DNA of 64,000 nucleotides from an uncultured Treponema sp. Lineage in GTDB: Bacteria; Spirochaetota; Spirochaetia; Treponematales; Treponemataceae. A model generated the notes under the pieces. It worked only from the letters and a program-made list of their open reading frames with translations. It did not search any database and was not told where the DNA came from. Both the position numbers and the translations under genes were made by a program. Location of the stretch: contig CAMKEG010000008.1 in the NCBI GenBank assembly GCA_946411505.1, positions 1-64,000 of the forward strand. The letters are read 5' to 3'. This document shows, piece after piece, positions 18,311 to 27,229 of the stretch (position 1 is its first letter; each line of letters begins with the position of its first letter).

Positions 18311-18745
18311 ATGAAGACAAAAGGCGATTTTCCTACAATTAACGAGCGTCCCCCTGAGGGAACAAAGGACGACGGATCTAAATTCCGCGTTTTGATTGTT
18401 GACGATTCCATGTTCGTCGCCAAGCAGCTTGGCCAGATTTTGGCCAGCGAGGGCTACGAAGTTGTCGCCACAGCCGGCGACGGAAAGGAAGGCGTTGACA
18501 AGTACAAGGAATTGTGCCCCAACGTGGACATCGTCACGATGGACATCACAATGCCCCGCATGGACGGAATCACAGCCCTTGAGCAAATCATGGCCTTTGA
18601 CAAAAACGCGCGCGTCGTTATGGTCAGCGCCCTTGGAAAAGAGGAATTGGTCAAGAAGTCTTTGCTCCTTGGAGCCAAGAACTACATTATCAAGCCCCTT
18701 GACCGCAAGAAGGTTTTGGAGCGCATAAGCGCCGCCCTTAAATAG
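18311..18745 (+). CDS. cheY: Chemotaxis response regulator CheY
   Basis: VLIVDDSMFVAKQLGQIL, DIVTMDITMPRMDG, Lys in IIKPLDRKKV. Confidence 0.95.
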   Translation: MKTKGDFPTINERPPEGTKDDGSKFRVLIVDDSMFVAKQLGQILASEGYEVVATAGDGKEGVDKYKELCPNVDIVTMDITMPRMDGITALEQIMAFDKNARVVMVSALGKEELVKKSLLLGAKNYIIKPLDRKKVLERISAALK

Positions 18746-18758
18746 GTTAAGCAGGCAT

Positions 18759-18791
18759 AAAAAAAACCGCTCGCGACGAGCGGTTTTTTTT
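18759..18791 (+). terminator. Rho-independent terminator after cheY
   Basis: AAACCGCTCG-CGA-CGAGCGGTTTTTTTTT. Confidence 0.9.
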
Positions 18792-18831
18792 TGTCTCCAA
18801 GCAAAATTATTGAGGCGCGCCTTGCCCGTTC

Positions 18832-19488
18832 CTATAGGGCGGCGGCCAGCTTTTCGGCCTCCTGCTTGACTTCTTCAAAGAAGCGCGCGATGTGGAAGCC
18901 GTCGGCTACGGCGTGGCTTATTTGCATCGTGAGCGGAAGCTTTGTGGCGCCGCCGATGTCTTCGGCCTTGCCGATTGTGACGATTGGCGCCAAGTACTTT
19001 CCGCTTTCGGACATTTTCATGTTAACCGAGCTGTAGCGGAGCCAGGGCACGTATGAAAGCTCGAAGACGCTGTCGGGAAACTCGTCCGCGTTGAGGGAGG
19101 CGCATTTTTCGCCCCTCTCGATGTCGGCGGCCGCTCCCTTGGCGAAGTCCTTGTAGTCTTCCTTCCATTCAGTGCAAATGCGGGTGAAAGTCTCCGTGTC
19201 CGGGTGGAAAACGCGGTGTATCGGCGAAACGTAGTCCCATACCATCAGCTCGCCGTTTTCCTTGCAGTAGCCCACGCGGAATTCCTTGCGCGCGTTGATT
19301 ACCTTTGTGACGCAATAGAGCAGGGGAATGTAGAGCTTGTCCAAGCCGACTTTTTTGGCCAAGGCCGTGATGTCCAAGTCCGCCGTGACGGCGCACATTC
19401 CCTTTGAGCCGTGCGCGTAGTAATTGTAGTAGGGCGTCCTTGCCCAAGTTTTCATATCCAAAGGCTTGTAGCCCGCTTCTTTTACCAT
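18832..19488 (-). CDS. Chloramphenicol acetyltransferase-like (CatA family) protein
   Basis: YPxxxY-type N-terminus, C-terminal ISHAVADGFHIARFFEE catalytic motif. Confidence 0.85.
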   Translation of the reverse strand: MVKEAGYKPLDMKTWARTPYYNYYAHGSKGMCAVTADLDITALAKKVGLDKLYIPLLYCVTKVINARKEFRVGYCKENGELMVWDYVSPIHRVFHPDTETFTRICTEWKEDYKDFAKGAAADIERGEKCASLNADEFPDSVFELSYVPWLRYSSVNMKMSESGKYLAPIVTIGKAEDIGGATKLPLTMQISHAVADGFHIARFFEEVKQEAEKLAAAL

Positions 19489-19696
19489 ATTTTCCTCCAG
19501 GACGGAGCGTTTTCCAATCTCCGCGACCTACAAGTATAGCGCGCTTTTTATCTTTTGTCACGAATTTTCCGTGGATTTTGCCTGTGAAAAAAAACATAAA
19601 AAAATGTTTCATACCTTGATTTTTTTTAGAACTGCTGTTATAATAATAATGATTTAATATTGGGATAAATCCGTTTTACTTTGAGAGGAGTATGGC

Positions 19697-20506
19697 ATGA
19701 AGGCAAAGTCATTTTGTTTATGCGCCTTGTTTGCTGCTGAGAGTTTGTTCGCTTTTGCGGTTCCCAACGCGTCGTCTGTCGCTCAGGATTTTGTAACGGT
19801 AATTCCTTCGGGCCAGTCTATTCAAGTGAACAATTTCGCTGGAACAATCGGCTCGCAAAGCATCAAGGCTTTTTCCATCAGCAAGTTTGAAGTGACGCAG
19901 GACTTGTACAACAGCGTTATGGGCGTGAACCCAAGCTCATTTAAGGGCAATCCGGCCGCCGGCGAAGTGCAGGGACGCAGGCCGGTGGAAAACATAACGT
20001 GGTATGACGCCGTATTTTTCTGCAACCAGCTCACTGCCCAAACTTTGGGAGCGGGCGCCCAGTGCTATTCAATCAACGACATAAAGAAAGACGGCGACGG
20101 AAAAATCGTAAGCGCCACCGTCACTTGCGACCTTACAAAGACCGGCTACAGGCTTCCAACCCAGGCCGAATGGGAGTTGGCCGCCGGCGGCGGAAGCCAG
20201 TTGGCCAGCTACATGTATTCCGGCGGCGACGACGTCAACGAAGTCGCTTGGTACTACTTTAACAGCGACAACAAGACCCGCGAAGTGGGAAAGAAAAAGC
20301 CCAACGAGCTGGGAATTTACGACATGAGCGGAAACGTTTGGGAATGGTGCAACGACCTTAAGACGGCCAACGGAAAGTGCGCCAACCGGGGCGGCGGCTA
20401 CGCCGGCACCGACACGATGTACTACGAAATCACCAACCGCAACTGGGACCCGGCTGACTTCTCCAACTTCTACTTGGGAATGCGCCTGGCCCGCACCTTG
20501 CAATAA
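19697..20506 (+). CDS. Secreted formylglycine-generating enzyme/SUMF1-like protein
   Basis: Signal peptide; ISKFEVTQDLYNSVMGVNPS, RPVENITWYDAVFFCN, YRLPTQAEWELAAGGG, ELGIYDMSGNVWEWCND. Confidence 0.88.
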   Translation: MKAKSFCLCALFAAESLFAFAVPNASSVAQDFVTVIPSGQSIQVNNFAGTIGSQSIKAFSISKFEVTQDLYNSVMGVNPSSFKGNPAAGEVQGRRPVENITWYDAVFFCNQLTAQTLGAGAQCYSINDIKKDGDGKIVSATVTCDLTKTGYRLPTQAEWELAAGGGSQLASYMYSGGDDVNEVAWYYFNSDNKTREVGKKKPNELGIYDMSGNVWEWCNDLKTANGKCANRGGGYAGTDTMYYEITNRNWDPADFSNFYLGMRLARTLQ

Positions 20507-20523
20507 TTTTTTTGCAAGCCCAA

Positions 20524-20553
20524 AAAGCGCCCGCTCTCGCGGGCGTTTTTTTA
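20524..20553 (+). terminator. Rho-independent terminator
   Basis: AAAGCGCCCGC-TCTC-GCGGGCGTTTTTTT. Confidence 0.9.
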
Positions 20554-20630
20554 TGCCCGTCGTCGCCGCCGGCCCCCGCCTCGTTCTTTCGCGCTAATAT
20601 AATGAAAAAGCATTTAAGGTAGAAGAAAAA

Positions 20631-20748
20631 GCAAAAAATGCGGAGCGGGAAGGCAAGCGGCGCGAACTTAGGACACGTTAAGCTAATCTCTTTGCCCTAA
20701 AAGTACCTCGTGAGCGACCGTTTGAATTCCCGCGGGAGCATTTTTTGC
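20631..20748 (+). repeat. Inverted-repeat intergenic element A
   Basis: GCAAAAAATGC...GCATTTTTTGC ends with inner GCGGGAA/TTCCCGC pairing. Confidence 0.6.
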
Positions 20749-20822
20749 GTTTTACTATTGATTAAGTTTATTCAATTCATTATAATTAACGCTCACACTG
20801 TATGGTGTATTATTGTCTAAAT

Positions 20823-20856
20823 TAGAACTTGGCTTCAGTTCGAGCCTTGAGTTCTA
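20823..20856 (+). promoter_or_regulatory. Hairpin in rpsP leader
   Basis: TAGAACT-T-GGCT-loop-AGCC-TTG-AGTTCTA just before GGAGG SD. Confidence 0.55.
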
Positions 20857-20870
20857 TATGGAGGTTTAAA

Positions 20871-21131
20871 GTGGTCAAAATCAGACTTAAGAGATTTGGC
20901 GCGGCCAAAAGGCCTTGCTACCGCATCGTTGTAATGGACGCGAGAAAGCCCCGCGACGGAAAGACGATCGAAGAAATCGGCGTTTACCAGCCCATCGAAG
21001 TTGCGGACAAACAAATCGCTTTCAAAGAAGACCGCGCGAAGTATTGGCTTAGCGTCGGCGCTCAGCCTACTGACACAGTGGCTAGAATTTTCAACAAAAA
21101 AGGCTTGGCCCGCAACGGTCAGTCAAAGTAG
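20871..21131 (+). CDS. rpsP: 30S ribosomal protein S16
   Basis: (GTG)[29 protein letters not shown]. Confidence 0.96.
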   Translation: MVKIRLKRFGAAKRPCYRIVVMDARKPRDGKTIEEIGVYQPIEVADKQIAFKEDRAKYWLSVGAQPTDTVARIFNKKGLARNGQSK

Positions 21132-21140
21132 GAATCGCAA

Positions 21141-21374
21141 ATGGAAAAAGACCTGATTGAATACATAGCGAAATCATTGGTCGATAATCCGGACGCGGTT
21201 TCTGTGAATGAAACTGAAGGCGAACGCGGCCCTGTTTTGGAGTTGAAGGTTGCCGACAGCGACATTGGAAAAGTAATCGGCAAGTATGGCCGCATTGCAA
21301 AAGCCTTGCGCACGGTTTTGGGCGCGACGGTTAACAAAGACGGCAAGCGATACAGCCTTGAAATTCTGGACTGA
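21141..21374 (+). CDS. khpA: KH domain RNA-binding protein (KhpA-like)
   Basis: DIGKVIGKYGRIAKALRTVLGA. Confidence 0.93.
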   Translation: MEKDLIEYIAKSLVDNPDAVSVNETEGERGPVLELKVADSDIGKVIGKYGRIAKALRTVLGATVNKDGKRYSLEILD

Positions 21375-21382
21375 TAGCGCCG

Positions 21383-21955
21383 ATGGATTTGACTGTGGCT
21401 TTTGTTCGAGGCCCTCACGGACTCTCGGGCGAATTTAAAGTTGAGAGCGCTTCCGGCCGTTATGAGCATATCGCTCAGTTAGAGGAAGTCGCTTTGAGGC
21501 TTAAGGGCCAGACAACGCTTTGCAAAGTTGAGCGCGTCGAAGGTTCCCAAAACGCCTTTTACATGAAATTGGCGGGAGTTGATTCTCCGGAAGCGGCGAG
21601 AAAATTAAACGGCGCCGAGCTTCGCGTTCCCCGCGAGAAAGCTGTTCAGCCCAAAGAGGGCGAGTGGCTTATTGAGGATCTAAAAAATTGCTCTCTAGTT
21701 TACTACGAGAACGGATTGGCAAATGAGATTGCGCCTGTAGTTATAGGTTCAATCACAGACGTATTGGAAGGCGGGGCGGGCGACCTGTTGGAGGTTGTTC
21801 TTTCCGAGAGTTGCGGCCTTCTTGAAGACAGCGTCAAAAAAACTTCCGGCGGAAAGCCGCGAACGGTTTTGGTTCCGTTCAACGCCACGCACGTTGGAAA
21901 GGTTGACGTTGAAGCAAAGACGGTTCAACTGATGCACCTCTGGATTCTGGAGTAA
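21383..21955 (+). CDS. rimM: Ribosome maturation factor RimM
   Basis: VAFVRGPHGLSGEFKV; gene order rpsP-khpA-rimM-trmD-rplS. Confidence 0.93.
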   Translation: MDLTVAFVRGPHGLSGEFKVESASGRYEHIAQLEEVALRLKGQTTLCKVERVEGSQNAFYMKLAGVDSPEAARKLNGAELRVPREKAVQPKEGEWLIEDLKNCSLVYYENGLANEIAPVVIGSITDVLEGGAGDLLEVVLSESCGLLEDSVKKTSGGKPRTVLVPFNATHVGKVDVEAKTVQLMHLWILE

Positions 21956-21959
21956 GTCC

Positions 21960-22730
21960 ATGAAATTTACTGTGCTGACCTTATTTCCTGAGATTCCGCG
22001 CGCTTTTTTTGAAGCCTCAATCATGGCGAAAGCGGTTGAAAAGGAAATTATTGCCTACGATTTGGTGAATGTCAGGGATTTTGCCCATGACAAACACAGA
22101 ACTTGTGATGACAGTCCGTATGGCGGAGGAGCCGGACAGCTTATGTTGGCCGAGCCCCTTGGAGAAGCGCTGGACAGCGTCAAGGCTTACAAAAAGGACC
22201 GCCGCGTGATTTACGTGACGCCTAGCGGAAAGCCTTTCACGCAAAAGAAAGCGCAAGAATTGAGCCGGGAAAAGGAACTCGTGATAATTTGCGGCCGCTA
22301 CGAAGGAATCGACCAGCGGATTATCGATGAATATGTTGACGACGAAATCAGCGTCGGAGACTATGTCATGTCAAGCGGCGAGGTCGCGGCGTTGGTTGTA
22401 ATCGACACCGTGTATCGTTTGATTGACGGAGTGATTTCTTCGGAATCGCTCGACGAGGAAAGCTATACCGGCTCGCTTTTGGAGTACCCGCAATACACCA
22501 GGCCGCCTGTGTATAAGGGAATGGAAGTTCCGCAAGTTTTGACTGGCGGAAACCATGAAAAAATCCGAAAGTGGCGTCTGCAAAAGCGCCTTGAAAAAAC
22601 TTTCATGAATCGGCCAGACTTGATAGCCGACGCAAGAAAGAACGGCGAGCTTACTGCGGAGGCAGAGAAAATGATTGAGGAGATTATGGGTTTTGCTTAC
22701 AAAAAGCATAATCCTAAACGGAGAAAATGA
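21960..22730 (+). CDS. trmD: tRNA (guanine-N1)-methyltransferase
   Basis: [43 protein letters not shown]-like [15 protein letters not shown]. Confidence 0.96.
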   Translation: MKFTVLTLFPEIPRAFFEASIMAKAVEKEIIAYDLVNVRDFAHDKHRTCDDSPYGGGAGQLMLAEPLGEALDSVKAYKKDRRVIYVTPSGKPFTQKKAQELSREKELVIICGRYEGIDQRIIDEYVDDEISVGDYVMSSGEVAALVVIDTVYRLIDGVISSESLDEESYTGSLLEYPQYTRPPVYKGMEVPQVLTGGNHEKIRKWRLQKRLEKTFMNRPDLIADARKNGELTAEAEKMIEEIMGFAYKKHNPKRRK

Positions 22731-23200
22731 TGGACTTAATTAAGACTATTGAAGAAGGCCAGAAAAGACCTGGAGCCCAGGCTTTCAATGTTGGCGACAC
22801 TGTAAAGGTTTACTTCAAGATTATTGAAGGAAAGACAGAACGCATTCAGATTTTTGAAGGAATCGTTCTTTGCATGAAGAACGCCGGCGCCCGCCGCTCG
22901 TTCACCGTCCGCAAGACTTCATTCGGCGTTGGCGTCGAGAGAATCTTCCCGATCAACTCTCCCCGCATCGTAAAGGTTGAGGTCGTTCGTCCCGGCAAAG
23001 TCCGCCGCGCCAAGCTTTACTACTTGCGCGACAGAGTCGGAAAGAAGGCCAAGGTTAAGCAGTTGGTTGGCGGAGAAGTTGCCGCCGCCATCGCCGCCCG
23101 CAACGCCCGAGCCGACGCGGCCGCAGCCTCTAAGGAAGCCGAGATTAAGGCCGAGCAGAGGGCTGAGCACGCCGCCGAAGCGGCAGCCGCCAAGAAATAA
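22727..23200 (+). CDS. rplS: 50S ribosomal protein L19 with Ala-rich C-terminal extension
   Basis: [52 protein letters not shown]; overlaps trmD stop. Confidence 0.95.
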   Translation: MMDLIKTIEEGQKRPGAQAFNVGDTVKVYFKIIEGKTERIQIFEGIVLCMKNAGARRSFTVRKTSFGVGVERIFPINSPRIVKVEVVRPGKVRRAKLYYLRDRVGKKAKVKQLVGGEVAAAIAARNARADAAAASKEAEIKAEQRAEHAAEAAAAKK

Positions 23201-23203
23201 GCT

Positions 23204-23241
23204 GACGGCGCGCCCCCGCGTTTTTTGACGCGGGGGTTTAT
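23204..23241 (+). terminator. Rho-independent terminator after rplS
   Basis: CCCCCGCG-TTTTTTGA-CGCGGGGGTTT. Confidence 0.75.
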
Positions 23242-23278
23242 TGAGGCGCGTAGCGTAGCGCGCCTTGACCGGACTATT

Positions 23279-24391
23279 ATGCAAATAATTGGAATCAACC
23301 AACGAATCGCCCTTGCGGAGGCCCAACAGAGCCTGCGGGAGGGCGATTTTGTTTTTGTCCGCGTTCTAAAAAATTTGGGCGGCGGAAACTATTCCGTTTC
23401 CTTTGCCGGCGGCCGCTTCAACGTTTTGTCCGAAAGGGCTTTGTCGGCCGGCGAAACCTTTAGGGCGCAAGTCTCGTTCCTGGAAGGAAAAGTTTTGTTG
23501 ACTCCCGAAAAATCCTTGCAGGCCTTTGAGGGCGCCGCGCTCCTGTCCGGCTTTGGCTTGGCGGCGGACGGCGTTGGCGAAAGAATCCTGCAGTTTTTGA
23601 CGCAGAGCGGAGCCCGGCTGGACGCGGCCTTGATGCAAAAGGCGCGGCGGCTGGCCCAAAAGTTTAAGGGCAGGGAGGCGGCGGCCGCGGAAGCGGTTTT
23701 GGCCTTGGAAGAAAAGGGCATTGACAGCGACAGCCTTGCGCTGGACGCCTTGATGGATTTTGTGGACGGAGGAGCGGGCGGCCGCGGGGCTTTTGATTTT
23801 GCGGGCGAAGGAAAATCCGGTGACGAAAAATCCGGCGAGGGAAAATCCGGCTCCGCCCCGGCGGAAATTGATTGCGGCCAAATCGCCGCCGAGCTGAAAA
23901 GATATTTTAAATTTATCTTGGAATCCGCGGCCTTGCGGGGCGATGATTCCGGAAGCGAAATAAAAGACGAAGGCTCTTTTTTGGCTTTTTTTAACCAAAA
24001 GGCTGGAGCTTCAAATTCCGCAAAAAGAAAAGGCTGGCTCTTTTTTCCCTTTGAAATTGAGAACGCGCGGGAAGATTCAATTTTGGGCCGCGGGGGAGTG
24101 GTTCGCCTTTATTCAGACTTTGAAAAAAAAGTCACGGAAAAAATGATTGTAAATTTTAAGGGCTATGGCGGAAATATTTTTTTTGCGCTATACTTTGAAA
24201 AGGGCAAGAACGTGTCGGCGATTCACCTTTGCGCTGACGGGAAATCTTTGGAAGAAAAGTTGAAGGCCTCTTTGGGCTTGTTGAAGGCCGCTTTTGGCGA
24301 AAGCGTAAAGACGGAAATCATCCCTTATGAAAACTTTTCGCCTTTTGGCGTCAAGGACGCTCCCGTCTATGGAGTGGAGGCCTTTGCGTGA
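23279..24391 (+). CDS. Hypothetical protein, FliK-like/flagellar-associated (tentative)
   Basis: Position immediately upstream of FlhB-like gene; start moved to internal ATG. Confidence 0.45.
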   Translation: MQIIGINQRIALAEAQQSLREGDFVFVRVLKNLGGGNYSVSFAGGRFNVLSERALSAGETFRAQVSFLEGKVLLTPEKSLQAFEGAALLSGFGLAADGVGERILQFLTQSGARLDAALMQKARRLAQKFKGREAAAAEAVLALEEKGIDSDSLALDALMDFVDGGAGGRGAFDFAGEGKSGDEKSGEGKSGSAPAEIDCGQIAAELKRYFKFILESAALRGDDSGSEIKDEGSFLAFFNQKAGASNSAKRKGWLFFPFEIENAREDSILGRGGVVRLYSDFEKKVTEKMIVNFKGYGGNIFFALYFEKGKNVSAIHLCADGKSLEEKLKASLGLLKAAFGESVKTEIIPYENFSPFGVKDAPVYGVEAFA

Positions 24392-24663
24392 TTGAACAAA
24401 AGAAAGCTGTTGCGCTAAAATATCCCGACGGGGCGGGCGCTCCGTTAATCGCCGCCAGCGCCAAGGGCTTTTTGGCCCAAAAGCTGCTTGAGCTTGCGGA
24501 AAAGGAAAATGTTCCGATTGTAGAGGACAAAGGCCTTGCTGAATTTTTGACCGTTCAAGAAATCGGAGCCGCCGTTCCGGAGGAAGCTTGGGAAGCGTTG
24601 GCCAAGATTTTCGCTTTTGTTTTGTCTGTGGAGAGAAAGAATGGGAATGTTAAAAAAGTTTGA
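24388..24663 (+). CDS. Stand-alone FlhB C-terminal-domain-like protein (EscU/YscU/HrcU family)
   Basis: AVALKYPDGAGAPLIAASAKGFLAQKLLELAEKENVPIVEDKGLAEFL. Confidence 0.85.
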   Translation: MIEQKKAVALKYPDGAGAPLIAASAKGFLAQKLLELAEKENVPIVEDKGLAEFLTVQEIGAAVPEEAWEALAKIFAFVLSVERKNGNVKKV

Positions 24664-24925
24664 TGTGTCTCAAGTGAAGCTGAACATGTTTTTTTCCGCT
24701 CCGGTTTTTTTTGACGACGGAAAGAACATGTTTTTGGCCGCGGGAAAGGCGATGAAGGCCTACCATTTGGCCGCGATAAAGCGCTGGAAAATTCCTTTTT
24801 TGTTGACCAGCGGACACGCCATTGAGCAGGGCGAAGGAAGCAACATCGAGCGAATGGCCGGCTTTGACGCCAAGCGCATGGCCGAGGCCAACGACGACGA
24901 CGCGGCCGCGCTTGAAGAGCTTTAA
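24641..24925 (+). CDS. Hypothetical protein
   Basis: ORF MGMLKKFDVSQVKLNMFFSAPVFFDDG...PFLLTSGHAIEQG. Confidence 0.55.
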   Translation: MGMLKKFDVSQVKLNMFFSAPVFFDDGKNMFLAAGKAMKAYHLAAIKRWKIPFLLTSGHAIEQGEGSNIERMAGFDAKRMAEANDDDAAALEEL

Positions 24926-24931
24926 GGCGCG

Positions 24932-25303
24932 ATGAGAAACTCTGGCAACACAAGGCCGACTGGCTTGGACGGCGAGAGGCGCGCGGCGGATTTTTATGAG
25001 AAAAACGGATATCAAATCGTCGGCCGCAATTTTAGGACTCGTTTTGGCGAAATCGACTTGATAGCGCAAAAGGGCGAAACGCTTGTTTTTTCCGAGGTCA
25101 AGGCTCTTCCGGGCGGAAATTCTGAGATTTTGGCCGAAGAATTGGGGCAAAGAAAACGCCGCAAGATTATAGAAACCGCTAAATATTTTTTGAAAAATCA
25201 TCGACAATATAGTAACAAGTTAATCAGGTTTGACGCTGTTGTCATTGACATGCCCGGCTTTGAGAGCGTCCATCTGATTGAGAATGCATTTTCGGAAAAT
25301 TGA
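24932..25303 (+). CDS. YraN/UPF0102 family putative endonuclease
   Basis: GERRAADFYEKNGYQIVGRNFRTRFGEIDLIAQKGETLVFSEVKA. Confidence 0.92.
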   Translation: MRNSGNTRPTGLDGERRAADFYEKNGYQIVGRNFRTRFGEIDLIAQKGETLVFSEVKALPGGNSEILAEELGQRKRRKIIETAKYFLKNHRQYSNKLIRFDAVVIDMPGFESVHLIENAFSEN

Positions 25304-25341
25304 ATTTTTACTATGGGTGTCGGGAGGATTATTCCAAAAAT

Positions 25342-25557
25342 ATGAGCGCAGCTTTAGACTTTGCTCCTTACGATGTCGCCGAGGCGGATTACGAATATGA
25401 AGATTTGCCTCCAAGACTGATGGCTTTGAGAGCGAAAATCCACGACTCTTCGTACCTTGACAACGCGATTAACAGAATTGCGTCTGTAATTAGCCGCAAC
25501 ATGGTTGACAATCCTGACGAATTGCACTTAAATTCAAAAGAAGGATTGTATTTGTAA
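25342..25557 (+). CDS. Hypothetical protein
   Basis: ORF MSAALDFAPYDVAEADYEYEDLPPRLMALRAKIHDSSYLDNAINRIASVI; start adjusted. Confidence 0.6.
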   Translation: MSAALDFAPYDVAEADYEYEDLPPRLMALRAKIHDSSYLDNAINRIASVISRNMVDNPDELHLNSKEGLYL

Positions 25558-26018
25558 TGGGAAGAAGAGACAGAAACAACAGAAGAAACAACAGGCAAAA
25601 AAGCCCTTGGGCTTCCATGCGTCCGGAAAACAAGCCCCGCCAAAAGCCGCGCTTTAATCCGGAAACTCCAGCGGACATAGCGGCCCGAGAAAGCGCCATC
25701 CGGGAATTTAAGGCCAGGGAAGTGATTTGTCCCGCCTGCGGAAATGCGATAGAAGATTTGTCGAGCGCCATCGCCGACAAGGTTAGCGGCCAGCCAATGC
25801 ACTTTGACTGCGCCTTGAAAAAATTGTCCGAGACGGAGTCTTTGTCGGCCAACCAAAGCGTGGCCTATATCGGACAGGGCCGCTTTGCGGTCATCACGCG
25901 CGAAAATCCCTCGGACATGAAACATTTTAAGATTGAAAAAATCATCGAGTGGGAGGACAAGAACAATCCCGCTTCTTGGCGCGGCGAAATGGCCGAACTT
26001 TATTCCAAAGTTAAGTGA
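25557..26018 (+). CDS. Hypothetical protein with zinc-ribbon-like CPACG motif
   Basis: ICPACGNAIEDLSSAIADKVSGQPMHFDCALKKL. Confidence 0.65.
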   Translation: MGRRDRNNRRNNRQKSPWASMRPENKPRQKPRFNPETPADIAARESAIREFKAREVICPACGNAIEDLSSAIADKVSGQPMHFDCALKKLSETESLSANQSVAYIGQGRFAVITRENPSDMKHFKIEKIIEWEDKNNPASWRGEMAELYSKVK

Positions 26019-26051
26019 AAAAAAATCCGCCGGAAGGCGGATTTTTTTTGT
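26018..26051 (+). terminator. Rho-independent terminator
   Basis: AAAAAAAATCCGCC-GGAA-GGCGGATTTTTTTT. Confidence 0.9.
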
Positions 26052-26085
26052 CGATGCGCGACATTCAAATCGCGCGAACTGTCAA

Positions 26086-26171
26086 TGCCGAAAACCGGGA
26101 TTGAACCGGCACGGCCTTTTACGGCCGAGGGATTTTAAGTCCCTTGTGTCTACCAATTCCACCATTTCGGC
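26086..26171 (-). tRNA. tRNA-Leu (anticodon UAA)
   Basis: Reverse strand GCCGAAATGGTGGAATTGGTAGACACAAGGGACTTAAAATCCCTCGGCC...GGTTCAATCCCGGTTTTCGGCA; long variable arm. Confidence 0.95.
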
Positions 26172-26280
26172 GACGCAAAGCATTCTAATGATTTTTGAAA
26201 AAAAATTCAAGATGCCGCGCTTTGCCGGCTTGACGCTTCGCGCCGTTCTTGTGTTGTTCAAAGCGCCGCGATTTGATAGA

Positions 26281-27192
26281 ATGCCGGATATGTATTCTGA
26301 CACCCACTTTCATTTTAAGAGTTTGCGCGAGGATGAGGAATGGACTCGGCAAGGCGTTTTGCGGGCTATGGCCAGGACAGGCTTTAAATTTGCGCTTGAC
26401 ATTGGAACCGATTGTGACGATTTGCTGTCCAGGCAGGAACTTTTTGAAAATACGTTCGCCCTGATGGCCGGCGAGGAAGGCGGAATGTCCGATGTCGCCG
26501 CTTGCAAAAATTTTCTTTATTTTTCTGCCGGAATTTGGCCCGACCCGGACTCAATCAAAAAACGCGCCGCTTGCGTGGAAACATTGAAAAAAAATATTTT
26601 GGACGCAAAGGCAAGCTCCGACCCGTTCAGAAAAAAAATCTGCGCCCTTGGCGAATGCGGCCTTGACCACCATTGGAACCCAAGCGGCGTTGACAAGCGC
26701 AGCCAAGGCGACTTTGACGCGGCGATGGTGGAGGCCGAGCGCGAGCTTTTTATGGCGCAATTGCAATTGGCCAAGGAGCTGGGGTTGCCGGTAATCGTTC
26801 ATTCCAGGGACGCGGCGGTGGAAACTTTGGAATGCGTAAAGGAAAGCGGTTACGGCGGCCGCTGCGTGATTCACTGTTATTCTTACGGCGTTGACGAGGC
26901 GAGAAAATTTTTGGACTTGGGCTGCGTCATAAGCTTTAGCGGCTCGGTGACCTACGCCAAAAAGTCCAAGATGGAGGAAACTCGCGCGCTCGCGGCCTAC
27001 ATTCCGCAAGAGAGAATTTTTTTGGAGACTGACGCCCCGTATTTGGCTCCTGTTCCGATGAGGGGAAAGCCCAACAATCCAAACTATATACAGCTCACTT
27101 ATGATTTTGTGGCGCAGGCGAGGGGCGTCTCCGCGCGACGCCTTTGCGAAATAGTTGAGGAAAACGCCAAAAATTTTTTTGACATGGCGTAG
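26281..27192 (+). CDS. TatD family hydrolase
   Basis: YSDTHFHF, GECGLDHHW, PVIVHSRDA, LETDAPYLAPVPMRGKPN; start corrected from 25933, which would overlap tRNA-Leu. Confidence 0.92.
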   Translation: MPDMYSDTHFHFKSLREDEEWTRQGVLRAMARTGFKFALDIGTDCDDLLSRQELFENTFALMAGEEGGMSDVAACKNFLYFSAGIWPDPDSIKKRAACVETLKKNILDAKASSDPFRKKICALGECGLDHHWNPSGVDKRSQGDFDAAMVEAERELFMAQLQLAKELGLPVIVHSRDAAVETLECVKESGYGGRCVIHCYSYGVDEARKFLDLGCVISFSGSVTYAKKSKMEETRALAAYIPQERIFLETDAPYLAPVPMRGKPNNPNYIQLTYDFVAQARGVSARRLCEIVEENAKNFFDMA

Positions 27193-27229
27193 TTGCGCTC
27201 GCGGCGAAAAATCGCTACAATAAAAAATC

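Noticed and set aside
20631-20748. Element A as a 6S, tmRNA or SRP RNA gene
   Set aside because: No diagnostic motifs recognised for these RNAs; its ends match the repeat family seen in B-D.
25933-26280. N-terminal extension of TatD ORF in the supplied track
   Set aside because: It would read through tRNA-Leu on the other strand and a terminator; TatD homology begins at the ATG at 26281.
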